A stretch of DNA of 64,000 nt from Cristatella mucedo (taxonomy: Eukaryota; Bryozoa; Phylactolaemata; Cristatellidae), in assembly GCA_009760855.2 (NCBI GenBank), contig WPIO01000011.1:3070001-3134000 (forward strand). Reading direction: 5' to 3'. Positions 20,446 through 32,056 of the stretch are shown here, in pieces; position 1 is the stretch's first letter; every line of letters starts with the position of its first letter. The position numbers and the translations under genes were made by a program. The notes beneath the pieces are model-generated. The model saw only the letters and a program-made list of their open reading frames with translations. It was not told the DNA's origin and ran no database searches.

Positions 20446-20954
20446 ATGCATTTGTAAGCTGAAACGGGCTAAAAACAAAATCCTTCAACGTCAATCCAGG
20501 ATGTCGCGGTCAATGCTAAGATGCGGTACCTCCAGCCAAATTAAAGAGCTCATCAACTGTTGTCTTGGTCACAGCTCAGAGGAGAGCGATTTGAGTTTCT
20601 GATATTGTTCATCTTCATCTGCTGCAACATCAGCATAGGCCGCATCTCAATAAACGTACTCGCTGTAATTCAACACAGAGGGTCGCTAGCGGCGATTTCT
20701 ATCCCGAAGCTAGAGGGAAAAGCACTGCTCCGTAATTCTGCTAAAGTTGACCAAATGGCGCTGCTCGGCAATTCGTCTCAATTCAATCAAGCTCGACCGA
20801 AGTTCGGCGTAGAACTTCCCAAATTTGGGCAGAGGAAGCTGCCAATTTAGCACTCGCCTTCGGTACTCAATTCCCAGTAGTGGGTAGGCTTTGTTAGGCG
20901 TACTTTGGTGCCAGCGTCATCCATTTAGTCGCAGGCAATCAGACTAGCACACGA

Positions 20955-21030
20955 AATAATATTAATACATTTCTATGATGCCTTCAGAAAACTGAATCTC
21001 TTTCTAGGAAAGTTACTGATGCTGTATAGA
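20955..21030 (-). mobile_element. Family A 3' tail fragment
   Basis: AATATTAATACATTTCTATG, CCTTCAGAAAACTGAATCTC and TTTCTAGG resemble the tail class seen at 32058-32120 (GAAAACTGAAT variant), suggesting a subfamily distinct from the GAGAACTTAAT class. Confidence 0.7.
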
Positions 21031-21067
21031 ATATATGCTCGCTGACCTGCAATATATGCTATATAAT

Positions 21068-21648
21068 ATATGCTCGCCGACCTGCACTGGCTACCAGTCA
21101 AGCAACGGATCGACTTCAAGGTTTTGTCGCTCACTTTTAGGTCCCTTCATTCTTTGGCTCCAGCCTATCTCTCAGATATACTACCCCATAAGGCCAAGCA
21201 TCGTACCACCCGCTTTTCGGAATCTAACAGTCTAGAAATACCTCGTACAAACCTCAAATCCTTTGGAGACCGTGCATTTAGTTCGTATGCTCCCAAAGCC
21301 TGGAACTCCCTCCCAACTTGCGTCAGAACATCACCTGACCTGACCACATTTAAAAGGAACTTAAAAACACACCTATTTAGGACGGCATTTAGTGGGCCCC
21401 TGTGATTCGTCCTTGATGTGCTTATGCGTGCTGACACTGAGCATGCTGCCACTAACCACATTTGCATGCTGACCCTGTGCATGTCACCCCTAACCATATT
21501 ATTCATTTTGTTTGTTTTTCAAGCATGATTTTACTTACCATTCAACTGCATTTCACTTTGCAGCAAATGTAAAGCGCCTAGAGAGAGATTAAGTTCTTTG
21601 AGGGCGCTTTATCAAGTGCATTATTATTATTATTATTATTATTACAAA
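21068..21648 (+). mobile_element. Family A LINE, 5'-truncated C-terminal copy
   Basis: An open frame of 111 residues (MLADLHWLPVKQRIDFKVLS through FRTAFSGPL, 21070-21405) is nearly identical to the C-terminal 111 residues of the copy at 14494-16181. Full 3' UTR, tail and (ATT)n follow. The copy starts exactly in the LADLHWLP codons. Just upstream at 21035-21056 a duplicated TATGCTCGCTGACCTGCA precedes AT repeats, suggesting a 5'-end rearrangement during insertion. Confidence 0.92.
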
Positions 21649-21814
21649 CTGATTAGTGGTAACATCCGCAAGTGTAAACAAGAACAGTGTAAGCACGCAC
21701 ACGCACACGATAAGCGATTCACAAAGACGTTCTAAGTGCTGTGACAAAAAGGTGTATTTTAAGTTCATTTTTTAAATGTCGTCATTTCAGGGGACGCTGT
21801 GACGCGCTTCGAAA

Positions 21815-22330
21815 GTGAGTTAATAATAATAATAATAAATCCATTTTTATGGCGCCTCGGAGAATTCAACCTCTTTCTCGGCACTTTAAATTTGCTGCAA
21901 ACGAAACATGATCGAAAAGTTAGCGGTAGCATGCTCAATGAACAACAAGCGTAACGTGGTTAGAGGTAAAATGCACCGGGTGAGCATGCAACTATGGTGA
22001 GTGGCAGCATGCAGTGTCAGCACGCATAAGTATGTAAAGGAAGAATCACACTGACCCAATAAATGCTGTGATAAATAAATGCGTTTTTAGTTTCTTTTTG
22101 AATGCGGTCAAGTCAGAGGATATCGTGACGCAAGTGGGGAGTGTGTTCCAGGCTTTGGTAGCATACGAACATAAAGCGCGTCTCCAAAGGATTTGAGGTT
22201 AGTATGAGGTATAGGTAAACGATTAGATTCCGAAAAGCGAGTGGCATGATGCTTTGCATGATGGGGGAGTAGATCTGATTGGCAGGCCAGAGACAAAGAA
22301 TGAAGGGACTCTATATTTGAATGCAAGCTA
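21815..22330 (-). mobile_element. Family A LINE, minus strand, diverged
   Basis: From (AAT)n through TATGGCGCCTCGGAGAATTC, the 3' UTR, and the C-terminal coding region (frame 22108-22326: FSESNRLPIPHTNLKSFGDA). It is more diverged than its neighbour at 22383-22859 and truncated near 22330. Confidence 0.85.
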
Positions 22331-22364
22331 TGTAGACGGCTCCTTCTGTTCGGAGAGAAGGTAA

Positions 22365-22877
22365 GACCCCTCTGTATGAATTAATAATAATAATAACAAT
22401 AATTCACTTGATAAAGCGCCCTCAGAGAACTTAATCTCTCTCTAGGCGCTTTACATTTGCTGCAAAGTGAAATGCAGTTGAATGGTAAGTAAAATCATGC
22501 TTGAAAAAAACAAACGAAATGAATAATATGGTTAGGGGTGACATGCACAGGGTCAGCATGCAAATGTGGTTAGTGGCAGCATGCACAGTGTCAGCACACA
22601 TAAGCACATGAAGGACGAATCACAGGGACCCACTAAATGCTGTCCTAAATAGGTGTGTTTTTAGGTTCCTATTAAATGTGGTCAGGTCAGGGGATGTTCT
22701 GACGCAAGTTGGGAGGGAGTTCCAGGCTTTGGGAGCATACGAACTAAATGCACGGTCTCCAAAGGATTTTAGGTTTGTACGAAGTATTGGTAAACTGCTG
22801 GATTCCGAAAAGCGGGTGGTACGATGCTTGACCTGGTGGGGGATCTGAGAGATAGGCTGGACCCCTCTGTATGAATT
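22365..22877 (-). mobile_element. Family A insertion with 18-bp target-site duplication
   Basis: GACCCCTCTGTATGAATT occurs at 22365-22382 and again, identically, at 22860-22877. Between them lies a minus-strand family A copy: (AAT)n, tail, 3' UTR and C-terminal coding region up to the ILPHQ/LSYPASL region. This is the signature of target-primed reverse transcription with 5' truncation. The perfect 18-bp duplication suggests a fairly recent event. Confidence 0.95.
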
Positions 22878-22879
22878 GG

Positions 22880-23250
22880 AGGGACGCCTTATGCCATCTC
22901 ACTTCCTGGGCAGCTCATTTTCAATCACAGTCACTGCCAGATGTTTCGTAGACGTCGTGCGGCGATGTTTTCAAGTCAATAAAGACCCCTCGCTGGTCAG
23001 TAGCTAATTGGTGGCACTAGGGCTGTAGTCTGGCGTCTTAAAGTCATTACACGTAAGGAGCCCTACCCTAGCAAACGGGATGGGAAGATGTATCCGGGAC
23101 CGTGGGCTGGAGCCAAGTTTGGCCTAGCTGGCCCTGCTGCTATTGCTCGAAGCGCTGACATGCGCAAGCATTCACTAGAAAACGTATAGTCACAGGCACA
23201 CGTCTACCAGCATTCGAATTATAAAAATTACAATTCACGCGGATAAAGAC
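22880..23250. other. No gene recognised
   Basis: Unassigned sequence between family A copies. It contains TGGCACTAGGGCTGTAGTCT and short frames only. Confidence 0.4.
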
Positions 23251-23254
23251 AAGG

Positions 23255-23682
23255 GAAACCTTGAAGTCGGTATGCTGTTTGATTGGGAGCCAGTATAGGT
23301 CGGCGAGAAGTGGTGAGATGTGACAACTGCGACGCTCACGACAGCCAAGCCTAGCTGCTGAGTTTTGTACCGGCTGTAAGCGCCTGATTGCACAAGCCGG
23401 TAGACCAGTTAGCAGAGTGAGTTACAGAAGTCGAGACGGGATGTCAAAAGAGCATGGACCAATTTAGATGGTGCGTCTGTCTAAAAAAGCCGCAGTTTTA
23501 GCAACGTTATGTAGCTAAAAGTAGGCAGACTTGAATGTGGACTTGATGCGGTCGTCCAATAAAGGTCACTTTGGAGCATGATATCTAGGTTTCATGCAGA
23601 TTCAACAGGAGATAATCTGGCTGAGCCGATTGTGAGCGTTAAACCTTTTCCGAGTCACACTTGGCTTTCCATAACTAGAAGG
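23255..23682 (-). mobile_element. Family A LINE, RT C-terminal part
   Basis: On the minus strand it runs from the LLVMGKPSV-equivalent (near 23680) through the [14 protein letters not shown] and CRERRSCHITPLL equivalents to about 23255, matching 15240-15670 of the best copy. The frame is broken by indels. The 3' end is missing, and a second copy begins immediately at its upstream end. Confidence 0.8.
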
Positions 23683-23683
23683 T

Positions 23684-24430
23684 CCAGGCTTTGGGAGCAA
23701 ATGAACTAAAGGCACGGCGTCCAAAGGTTTTGATGTTTGTCTGAGGCATGGGTACACAATCTGAGTAAGAACAGTGGATTATACGATTCTTGGTCTGGTG
23801 GGAGAGTAGTTCCGATAGGTAGGTTGGAGCCAGAGAATGAAGGAGCGTACAAGCAAGTAACAAGAACTTTGAATTGGGAACGCTGCTTGATTGAGAGCCA
23901 GTATAGGTCGGCGAGAAATGGTGTGATATGGCAACTGCAACGCTCACGACAGACAAGCCTAGCTGCTGAGTTTCGCACTAAATGTAAGCGCCTGATTGCA
24001 CAGGCCGGTAGGCCAGCAAACAGTGAGTCACCGACTGGGACGGATAAAAGCAAAATTTAAAACTGATTGCAATCTGGATAGAAATGAAAGCTTAGATTGT
24101 GCTTGGCAATCACACCGGAAAGAGTGAGGGTATAGACTGTGAAAAGAAGCTGACCTAGCACGGACCCATGAGGTACCTTGTACTGAAGTGGTTCTTTGGA
24201 TGACTTTTGTCCGTTCACATCAATACCGTGGGATCTCCGACTGAGATATGACCTGGACCATTGCAGCTCAGTGCCAGTGATGCCCAGACGAGACGCGACA
24301 CGCTCAAGAAGGACTTAGTGTTCGATAGTATCGAGCGCTGTCGAAAGATCAAACAGAACAAGCAGAGAGACTTTACTTAAGTCTGCATTCATGAGCGATG
24401 ACTTGACTAAGGGTCATCTGCAGCAATGGT
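23684..24430 (-). mobile_element. Family A LINE with internal deletion
   Basis: The segment 23684-24053 encodes the C-terminal region (frame 23706-24053: LFAGLPACAIRRLHLVRNSAARLVCRERCSC...). The segment 24055-24430 encodes the RT core (LLVLFDLSTALDTIEH, GVPHGS-like GTSWVRARSA region, FHFYPDCNQF). The active-site motif is degraded from YADD to YPDC, and about 350 bp between the RT core and C-terminal region are deleted. Confidence 0.8.
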
Positions 24431-24475
24431 TTGATACTTACGAAAGCAGTCTAGTTGACCTACTTTCGGCCCAGG

Positions 24476-25040
24476 AGCATTGCCAAAATTAGGGTCTGCT
24501 TAGGTAAGAGTATAATAGTCAAACTGGCCAATGAGCTTGGCAAACGCGTCTAGACTGCTGCAACTCTATTTAACCAGGATTCATGGTTTGTGTCCTTAGT
24601 CTTTGCCAGCTGCTGCAAAATGCAGCAACTCGTCTGTCTGATGTGTTGTCACCGGCGCAGCTGCCGCATCACACCACTTTTGTCTGAGCTTCAAGCATCG
24701 AATCAAGTTGAAGATCCTCTCTCTGGCCCACAAGTCACTTCGCTCGCTTGCATCCTGCCAGTTTGTCTGACCTACTTGCTCATCTATTGCGCTCTCATAC
24801 CACCGGCTCCTCAGCTTCTAGCCGTCTTTAGCTCCTCGAACTAAATGTAATCTTTTGGCGATTGGGCCTATAAGTTCATATACACGGAACGTCTGGAACT
24901 GTCTTCTGGCTTTTGTCACCAGCAGCAATTACTTTGCACAGATTCAGTCTCAGCTGATTGGGCACGTGTTCCAACCAGCTTTCTCCGCCCCCTGTTATGC
25001 CTGTCTTTTTGTACTCTTTGTTTTCTTTGCGTAATTGATT
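24476..25040 (+). mobile_element. Family A-like LINE remnant, plus strand
   Basis: GCATTGCCAAAATTAGGGTC, TGCAAAATGCAGCAACTCGT, CGCAGCTGCCGCATCACACC and TTTAGCTCCTCGAACTAAAT follow the family A C-terminal order with many indels. It lies head-to-head against the minus-strand copy ending at about 24430. Confidence 0.7.
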
Positions 25041-25225
25041 ATCTGCGCACGAGTCAGTTCACGTCACTAGCCAGGGGCCCCACTAGTGGCAGAACTTGAG
25101 TGTCTATAGCGTCGTGCTCCTTCGTGCTGCCTGCCTAAGCATTAGAGCTCACTGCGCCCCCGTGGACTCGCTTCGCCGAGTCGTAGTAGAATTGATTACT
25201 CGTCTATTACGCGTCACTACATAAT

Positions 25226-25985
25226 ACTGCCTCTACAGCTAGCCATCACATCCAATCCCTATCCAAGATTAGAAGCTGTCTCCCACAGTGGCTTGTAAAA
25301 AATTTAACTAGCTCTTTAGTTCTGTCTCGGCTTGATTATTGTAATTCCCTTTTGGCTGGGCTACCAAAGAAAGCTATTATGCCACTACAGCTGCCTATGA
25401 ATATGGCTGCAAGGCTGGTCTTCAAGTCCCAGCGGTTTGAGCACGTGTCACCTCTGCTGAAAGAGCTAGGATGGTTGCCGGTTGAGCAAAGGATACAGAG
25501 CAAAGTTCTTACGCTGACCCACAAGGCCCGCCATGGCTTAGCTCCTTCGTACCTAGCTGAACTGCTGCATCAGTTTCAGCCTGTTCGCGCCCTCAGGTCC
25601 TGTGTGGGCAATGAATTAGCTGTCCCATTCCTCCGCTTAAAGACAGTTGGCGATAGAACCTTTAGCTCTGCAGGTCCTAGACTGTGGAACTCGCTTCCAC
25701 AATTCTTACGCAACGACAACTACTCTCCAACTGCCGACTATGGCACATCTTTTTCAGCGGTCCTGAACTGCTACTTCTATGCTACTCACTACCTCAACTG
25801 CTCTCCTGACTCTGCTATGCTTCTCACTTTCTCTTTGTTGCGTGAGACGAAGTCTGTTGGCTACCGAATGCGTACCGAAAGCCGCTAGGGGGGTGAGTGC
25901 GCTATACAAAACTCTCCTGCGTAACACCCACATGGTCTTTATGACTTTGTGGAGTTACTGACGGAGATACATTACATTACATTAC
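25226..25985 (+). mobile_element. Family B LINE, 5'-truncated 3' copy
   Basis: ACTGCCTCTACAGCTAGCCA onward is nearly identical to 57916-58672 of the long family B copy, ending in ATACATTACATTACATTACT. The frame 25352-25888 (178 residues) covers LPKKAIMPLQLPMNMAARLV, FEHVSPLLKELGWLPVEQRI and NSLPQFLRNDNYSPTADYGT. Unlike the long copy it keeps TAT at the ADYGT tyrosine, where 58429 has TAG. It ends in TESR followed by TAG. The high identity indicates recent activity of this subfamily. Confidence 0.92.
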
Positions 25986-25989
25986 TCCC

Positions 25990-26525
25990 AGAAGTAATGG
26001 TGGCCATCTTGCCGCGTGGCGGAAGGACGGACTTTCTCGCTTTAATTAGTATACGAATGATACCGAGAATGCCTTGACTGATAGTTTTGCGTCTCTAGCA
26101 CTGAGTCGCAAAGTGCAAGGGGATAGAGATCTGGCTCTCTTGGTGAGCTGTGCCAACGACCTGCTAGTTAATATTTTTATTGCTATTATAGTTATTACTC
26201 TTATTAGTATTACTATTATTGTTAAATTGTGCGAACGCAATTGCAAAATACTCATCGATGGCGAACTTTCTTACGTTTCTGAGCTCAATACAGCACGCCG
26301 CAGTGCATTGTCTCCCCCCGCAGAGCACACCACCAAGGAAACGGAGCCCGGCGACAAACTCGGAATTCTCAATTTGGAGCTTTTTTTCACAGACTTCCGG
26401 TGAATCGTCTGGAGGTGTAGTGCTATGCACCCATCGACCCTTTTTCGAAGTGTCCCACATCTTGACGCCCATGCTGACATCTGAAGGTAGGTAGCCAGTA
26501 TTAAAAAACCCAGAATGGAATGAAT
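25990..26525. other. No gene recognised; YY1-like site
   Basis: TGGCCATCTTGCCGCG at about 26001-26016 is a minus-strand YY1-like motif (CAAGATGGCC). An ATT-rich patch lies near 26165-26220. Open frames on both strands overlap each other and match nothing known to me. Confidence 0.35.
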
Positions 26526-26916
26526 GTCACGGAAGTCTGACGAGCGAACCGCGCCGCCGAGGATTGCACGCGCGAGCGCGCGCGCGCGCCTGTTCAAGCC
26601 TTCGTAGGCAGCAGCCGCGTTCATAATCCTTCGCATTCGAAGCGCCCTGCTAGAGCACGTGTGGTGAGGAGAGAGAGAGAGAGACAGAGAGAGATAAGGG
26701 TTACAGCGAGTCCCTCTCGACTGGTGTGAATTCGACTCGTGGCGTCCGCTAGGACCGGAGGAAGGAGACGTCCAGGTCCAAGTTTCGGCTGAAAAAAAAG
26801 GGCAGCACAAGTACTCTAGCAGCTGAAGGGCTTTTTGATGGCCGTATACAAAAAGCCGAGCAATTTTCGCGAATTTTTAAATTTTTTGACCTGCGGCGGT
26901 CTAGCTTCAGTGCTGC

Positions 26917-26956
<40 letters not shown>

Positions 26957-27030
26957 AGCGGCGCGTCGTCCGCGCGGCTCGCCCCCGCCGCCGCGAGCCT
27001 TTGAATCTTGCTCGACCCGCGTGATGCGTC
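26525..27030. promoter_or_regulatory. CpG island with (CGG)n
   Basis: GCGCGCGAGCGCGCGCGCGCGC near 26568-26589, a GA-rich patch near 26668-26692, and (CGG)n at about 26917-26956. The downstream plus frame 26835-27122 includes poly-Gly from the CGG run and is not convincing. Confidence 0.45.
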
Positions 27031-27074
27031 CTTTGTGCGCTTACGCGTGCTGGCATGCTGCTGCGCATGCCATC

Positions 27075-27165
27075 CCTAACTATACTGCCACGCTTCCTTT
27101 ACAGCATCGTAAAAATGCCTAGAGAGAGAGGTTCAGTTCTCTGTGGAAACGTACACAACGGCTAT
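27075..27165 (+). mobile_element. Family A 3' tail, decayed
   Basis: CTTTACAGCATCGTAAAAAT, GCCTAGAGAGAGAGGTTCAG and TTCTCTGTGG resemble the tail; the GGGCGCTTTAT part is lost. Confidence 0.55.
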
Positions 27166-27179
27166 TATGATTTTTATCA

Positions 27180-28830
27180 TTATGCGTAACAGTGAGTGGT
27201 CGTGTATGTAGCGTCGAAGCAAGCTCCGATCCGATTCGATTCTGGTCCGATCCTGCTCTCTGAGAAGACGCACGGACTCTCCAGACGCCGTTCCTCTTCT
27301 ATACGGTTTCTCACCTTTTGATACCTGTCGAAGCACTAAACCGGACTCGCTGTGCTGCTTCATGCTTTATGCTGCTTCAGCTTCAAGATACTTTGGGGTG
27401 CGCTCGCTTGCCGAGACGGAGCTCGTCGTGCCTCAGTCCGAGAGAGAGAGAGTGAGCGGTAAGCGATCGGTTTCAGTCGCCAATAGATGCAGCCCTCGCA
27501 TTTTGATTCTCTTTTATAAGATGAGGAGTGGCACGTGGCTGCAGAGCTGAATGCAGATTGCATCGCTTCGCTCGCGTGTCCGTCAGGAGTTCGTTGGTTT
27601 TTCTGAAGGCCCAACCAACGCCCTTTTCTATTTTGTTCGCTTGAGAAATCTTGAAGGTTATCAAGCGTCAAGTTGGGTTTCTCGATTTCACTACGCGGAG
27701 CTTTAACTATGGAGCTCGCTCTTGATGCTCCACGCACTAAACTTCCGGCCTCGCAGCGCCTCTCAGCATCGTTCTCAACAGACTGCTGCTTAGCGATTAC
27801 ATTCATGGTAGATATATCCAAGTTTTCTTTTAAAAAAGTGTCGACTTCCTTCTTCCTTCAGGGTATCAAGACTCTCAAGATTAGCACGTAAGATTCTGCT
27901 CAGCCTCCGGAAGTACCGCGAACTTCCGGTACCCCGAAAGTCAGTACTGCGGAGTACTCACGGTCTGCACGGCATAATTCGATTTAGCTCAGAACAACGT
28001 TCCTCGCAAACTTGCTTTTGTTTGGTTAAACCTGGAATCACAATTCTCAGAAGTTTAGCAGCAGACTTTCCGGAATTTTTCCGAAGCTCGGCACGAGCAG
28101 ACTGCAGCTTAATTGTTCAAAACACTTAATCAGTCTCAATCAGTGCGTCAATCAATCGCGCGAAAAAGAAACCAATATTTAGAGTAAAATTTTGACTACT
28201 GCAGTTGCAAGCAACAAAACTACCACAAGACGACCAATAATGGTCCTCGGCAATCATCCAGCACTTCTAACACGTTAACGGCACGGTGCCAGATACCTGT
28301 ACGGCAGTGGCAGCCTCAACGATCTCTTGTAAAATCACCTGGCAGCCCTGGCTTCGCAAGCCGCTTGTCAGCTTTCACGATTTCATCGCAAGTACTTTCA
28401 ACTGCGGCCTGCCTGCACTCATGCAACACTGGTCAATTGAATCTTTCGGATAAACCACAGCAGGTCAGTTCTTGCTGCAATCATTAGCTTCAGTCCCTGA
28501 TTTTCAGTTATCTGAGCACTTGTTCTAGATCGCAGGCTAATAATAGATTTCGGTTTCCATCTCACCGCCGCTAACCTCTGCTTTAGAAATCGTACGCCTG
28601 GACCTAGATCAATGAACCTAGACTAATGACACTCTCCACATAATTTCGCCTTTAATTCAGCCAGATGCTCACTAGCTCTGAATATTGTAAATCATCCCAT
28701 TAGCTATTGCCGGTGAGCACTGTTCCAAAATTCATTTTAGTTCGGTGTAGGATTGCTTTTTAATTCGCTAAATTTCAGATAAGCACTGCTTATCAACTCG
28801 GCTAATTTCTTAGAGGATTTTTCTGAATCC
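27180..28830. other. No gene recognised; inverted pair of ETS-like sites
   Basis: A minus frame of 153 residues (27360-27821, starting from a non-ATG codon) reads NLTLDNLQDFSSEQNRKGRW but has no recognisable domain or clear splice sites. CCGGAAGT (27907-27914) and ACTTCCGG (27922-27929) form an inverted pair 7 bp apart, followed by GTACCCCG. Otherwise unassigned. Confidence 0.35.
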
Positions 28831-30790
28831 TAAAATTTGAAAGAGCAAATAACCATTTCAAATTTCCGTTGCGTAGATTCCTCGAGTTGTGCATGGTTCA
28901 CACACACATCCGGCACGATCGGAAGGCATGCTTGACGTAGGATGATCGCAAGTAGAGTCACGAGCGTTGAGGCAAGCGAAAGATGATTGCTAAAGGTCCC
29001 CGGAGAAGAATGTAAGTTGCTCTCAGCAAATGTCTCACCGCTCCCACCTAGTGTAGCAGACGCGCCCGGAGGCAGCGGTACTTCAGTCCTTCCATCAAGC
29101 ACAGAGCACGGAACGGTGCTAATCCGTGCAGGCGTATAGCGAGCGGGCGCAGGTGAAGCTAGCGCCTCGAAGCACAGCTACAGTGAGTCATAGATGCTGC
29201 ACAGGTACAGTCAGGTGCCCCAATGATAGCAGAGCAAGACTGAAGTCAAGGGCACCCACGCATTAATATGAGCACAGCAGCGCAGAGCGGGATGCTCTGC
29301 AGCACGAGAGAGAACTAATTACGTCAGAATAGTTCGAAGAAAAAGTGTCACTCACTAATAATCACCTCAGACGGCTTCGGTCGAAAGCGTAGATTAGATT
29401 GTAGCCCAGTAGCTGCCATTAATGATGTCTAACTCTGTCATTCTAGCTCGGACGCTAATGATCAGAAATAATGCAGCCTTGGTAAATTTGAAAATCTGTG
29501 CTCTGCCATTTAAGCTCTGGTTTTTGCAGTCAGACCTCTCTTTATGTGCACCATCCGTTGCATAATTTTGTTGTGACATAATTTTGTGCATCTCTTTGCC
29601 GAGGTAGTAATTGTTATTTCGCTATTTATTTTGCCCAAAAAGCAGAAAAGAAAATGGCCTCTGATTACCCACAAGCCTTGCTCATGTGACTGTGACCGCG
29701 ATGCATTTAAAATTTGGTTATTTTCCAGAGCATGGCGCTACCAGGTATAGCCAACATTCCGGTGATAAAGATAAACTTTGGATGTTTTAAATCTGCCTTT
29801 TAAGCATAATCAAATGTGAAAACCGTACCGTAATCAAATTCAATCAAATTGTCATCACAAACCAAAAATTTTCAGCCTTAGATACGTCAATCTTTATTAT
29901 TGATCATTAGATGAATTTTTTAAGGCGTGGTGCTGATAAGTTTTTTCATGAATTACTGAATTTCAATAATTTTTAATACCGTCCTTATTAATAATTTCCA
30001 GGTACGCGAATGCTAGAATAAATACACGAGCATTGCGCCCAACTAGTTGGTTTACTTATAGCTGCCTATGACAATATATTACGTTTATATTTACATTTTT
30101 TTAAATATATTTACGTTTTTCTGAGACGGCATCAAGAGACGGCCAGCATCTGGCAAAGCCATTTTGCTTTGTCTGATGATGTCTACCAAGACCAAGACCG
30201 CAAAGTACTCAGTTGAAGAGTCTGATGCTAAGATTCGTGACATATTTCACAAACGTCACACATTTCGCACTTCTGCCAGGGATCGTGACAAACGCTGGTC
30301 ACTAGTTTTCGCAAGCGAGAACTTTTAAAAACGCTCTGGAGCATAAGAGTAAACATTCTTGTTGGAAGCTGAAAGTTATAAAATTCCAATTCCCATGTAA
30401 AATAAATTAATCTTGGGAGAAATATATCTGTTCATCATTATTGCATACCTACGAAGTTAATTAATTATCTTTGTACGATTTTTCAGGAGAAAAGGGGGCC
30501 GTAGAGTTTGGATTCCAAGAATTAGCCAGAAACCCATTTGCACGGACCGCTCGAGCAACGAACAATGCGTCTGCATGGTGGCCAATGTCCATCGCCGGAC
30601 TGGTAGGAATGCACCTGCATTGCATGTCAATTCTTTTCTTTATTTATCGCCCTGTTGCTTCCCTGCCCTCGGAGAACTCCAAAGATGCTGCTTGGGCGAT
30701 AAACCCATACTGTTCGACCAAGAACACCTCAAAGAATTTATCCGTTATCTTCCAAAGGCACCCACCAGATGACCATATCAGCTCAAACAA
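28830..30790. other. No gene recognised; AT-rich unassigned DNA
   Basis: The minus frame 28830-29102 (90 residues, PLPPGASATLGGSGETFAES) and the plus frame 30471-30848 are open but unrecognised and lack clear gene context. The rest is AT-rich with no repeat I can place. Confidence 0.35.
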
Positions 30791-30794
30791 TCAA

Positions 30795-31330
30795 GTCATT
30801 CTACTTTCAGCTTACACGCCATTGCAAAAATTCAGTATGCCTAGATAAAGATAGGATAGCTAAGCGGAAAAATGCATTTGTGAAATCCTGCTACTTTTAT
30901 AGGTCTTTGTCGTGCCTTATGTGGCTACCCTATTGCTGATCTTGCAGTTCGGTACGATGCTTACAATTGAAAAACTCTTCAGCTAGACTTGTATGTCGTG
31001 AATGTCACCACTGCCACATATCCCCGCTTCTCAGCGAGCTGGGCTGGCTCAAAAAAAAACAAGCAGCCCGTGGACTAAAAGTTCACTCACTGACGTTAAG
31101 GTCCCTCCAATCTTTGGCTCCGGTCTGCCTATCCGAAGTACTTCCCCAATCAGGCTTCTTCGCGTCAAACTTCCGCCCGCTCTTTCGTCTCAAGTCGTTC
31201 CGCTATGCCTTTAACCAGCCGCAAATTCTGTGGAAACAGAGCCTTTGATGGGTTATAATGATAACAATATTTAGTCTTTGTGCATAGCTCGCTTGGAGAA
31301 CCACATCTTTACGAAGGTGCTTTGAACTCG
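30795..31330 (+). mobile_element. Family A-like LINE remnant
   Basis: CATTGCAAAAATTCAGTATG, AACTCTTCAGCTAGACTTGT, GTCGTGAATGTCACCACTGC and TCCAATCTTTGGCTCCGGTC follow the A C-terminal coding order. The frame 30967-31248 reads NSSARLVCRECHHCHISPLLSELGWL. Diverged and interrupted; probably the same older subfamily as 8600-9110. Confidence 0.7.
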
Positions 31331-31429
31331 ATGATGCAAGAGAAACTATAACCAGGAGCTAACGACAAGCGAAGTATCATGCTTAGACAAGCATGCCCTC
31401 AAGTGTCATGCTTAGCTAAGCAAAAATGA

Positions 31430-31650
31430 AAAAGAGGCACTCCGGGACAGTTGGTGATCAGTAGGACCCTTGGCTAATAATATGCACCGAAGCATGCAGA
31501 GCTGCGGGGAGCAGATGCGTCTTGAGCTGAGACTGAAATGATGAGATTCAATGCAGGTGGTGACAGAAGCCGTAAGAGAGTTCCAAGCATTTGGCGCATA
31601 CAAACTGAAAGCCCGATCGCCGAACAATTGTTTTCGATGTGCTCTAAAAC
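31430..31650 (-). mobile_element. Family A-like LINE remnant, minus strand
   Basis: The minus frame 31412-31627 reads FGDRAFSLYAPNAWNSLTASVTTC, equivalent to FGDRAFSSYAPTAWNSLPTC of family A. The flanking sequence is diverged. Confidence 0.75.
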
Positions 31651-31914
31651 CCGGATTCTGTTTCTAACTGACGGCATTGCATCACTGGACTTTAAGACAG
31701 TTTTTAAAGAGGAGCCAGATAAAATTCCTGTTCTTCACAGCATTTACTTCGTGTTGGTGAATTAATTTACTGTTAATTTGCTTAAGTCTGCCGATCTCGG
31801 GCATTTTATCACTAACCAGCTGACACGCTTCGCTTCTAGTATATAAAAAGTTCATTTAAAGAGATCTAGCTATCTTAAGGCGCTGTGCTGATCTCTACTG
31901 ACGTAGCATTGGCC

Positions 31915-32055
31915 ATAATAATCAATTTGTATAACGCCACCAGAGAACTTAATCTCTTTCTAGGCACTTTTACATTTGCTGCAAAGAAAGCATGATCGAA
32001 TAGTTAATGGTGTCATTCTCAACGTCAAAAAGCATGGCATGGCTACAGGTGACAG
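31915..32055 (-). mobile_element. Family A 3' end
   Basis: TTTGTATAACGCCACCAGAG, AACTTAATCTCTTTCTAGGC and TTTACATTTGCTGCAAAGAA, followed by a short piece of 3' UTR. It is directly followed by another family A tail at 32057. Confidence 0.85.
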
Positions 32056-32056
32056 G

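Noticed and set aside
26271-26810. 179-residue minus frame
   Set aside because: Includes a GA/CT simple tract, no domain, no splice or promoter support, and overlaps other frames equally open.
27360-27821. 153-residue minus frame as a gene
   Set aside because: Starts from a non-ATG codon, includes a GA-repeat-derived SLSLS stretch, and has no recognised domain.
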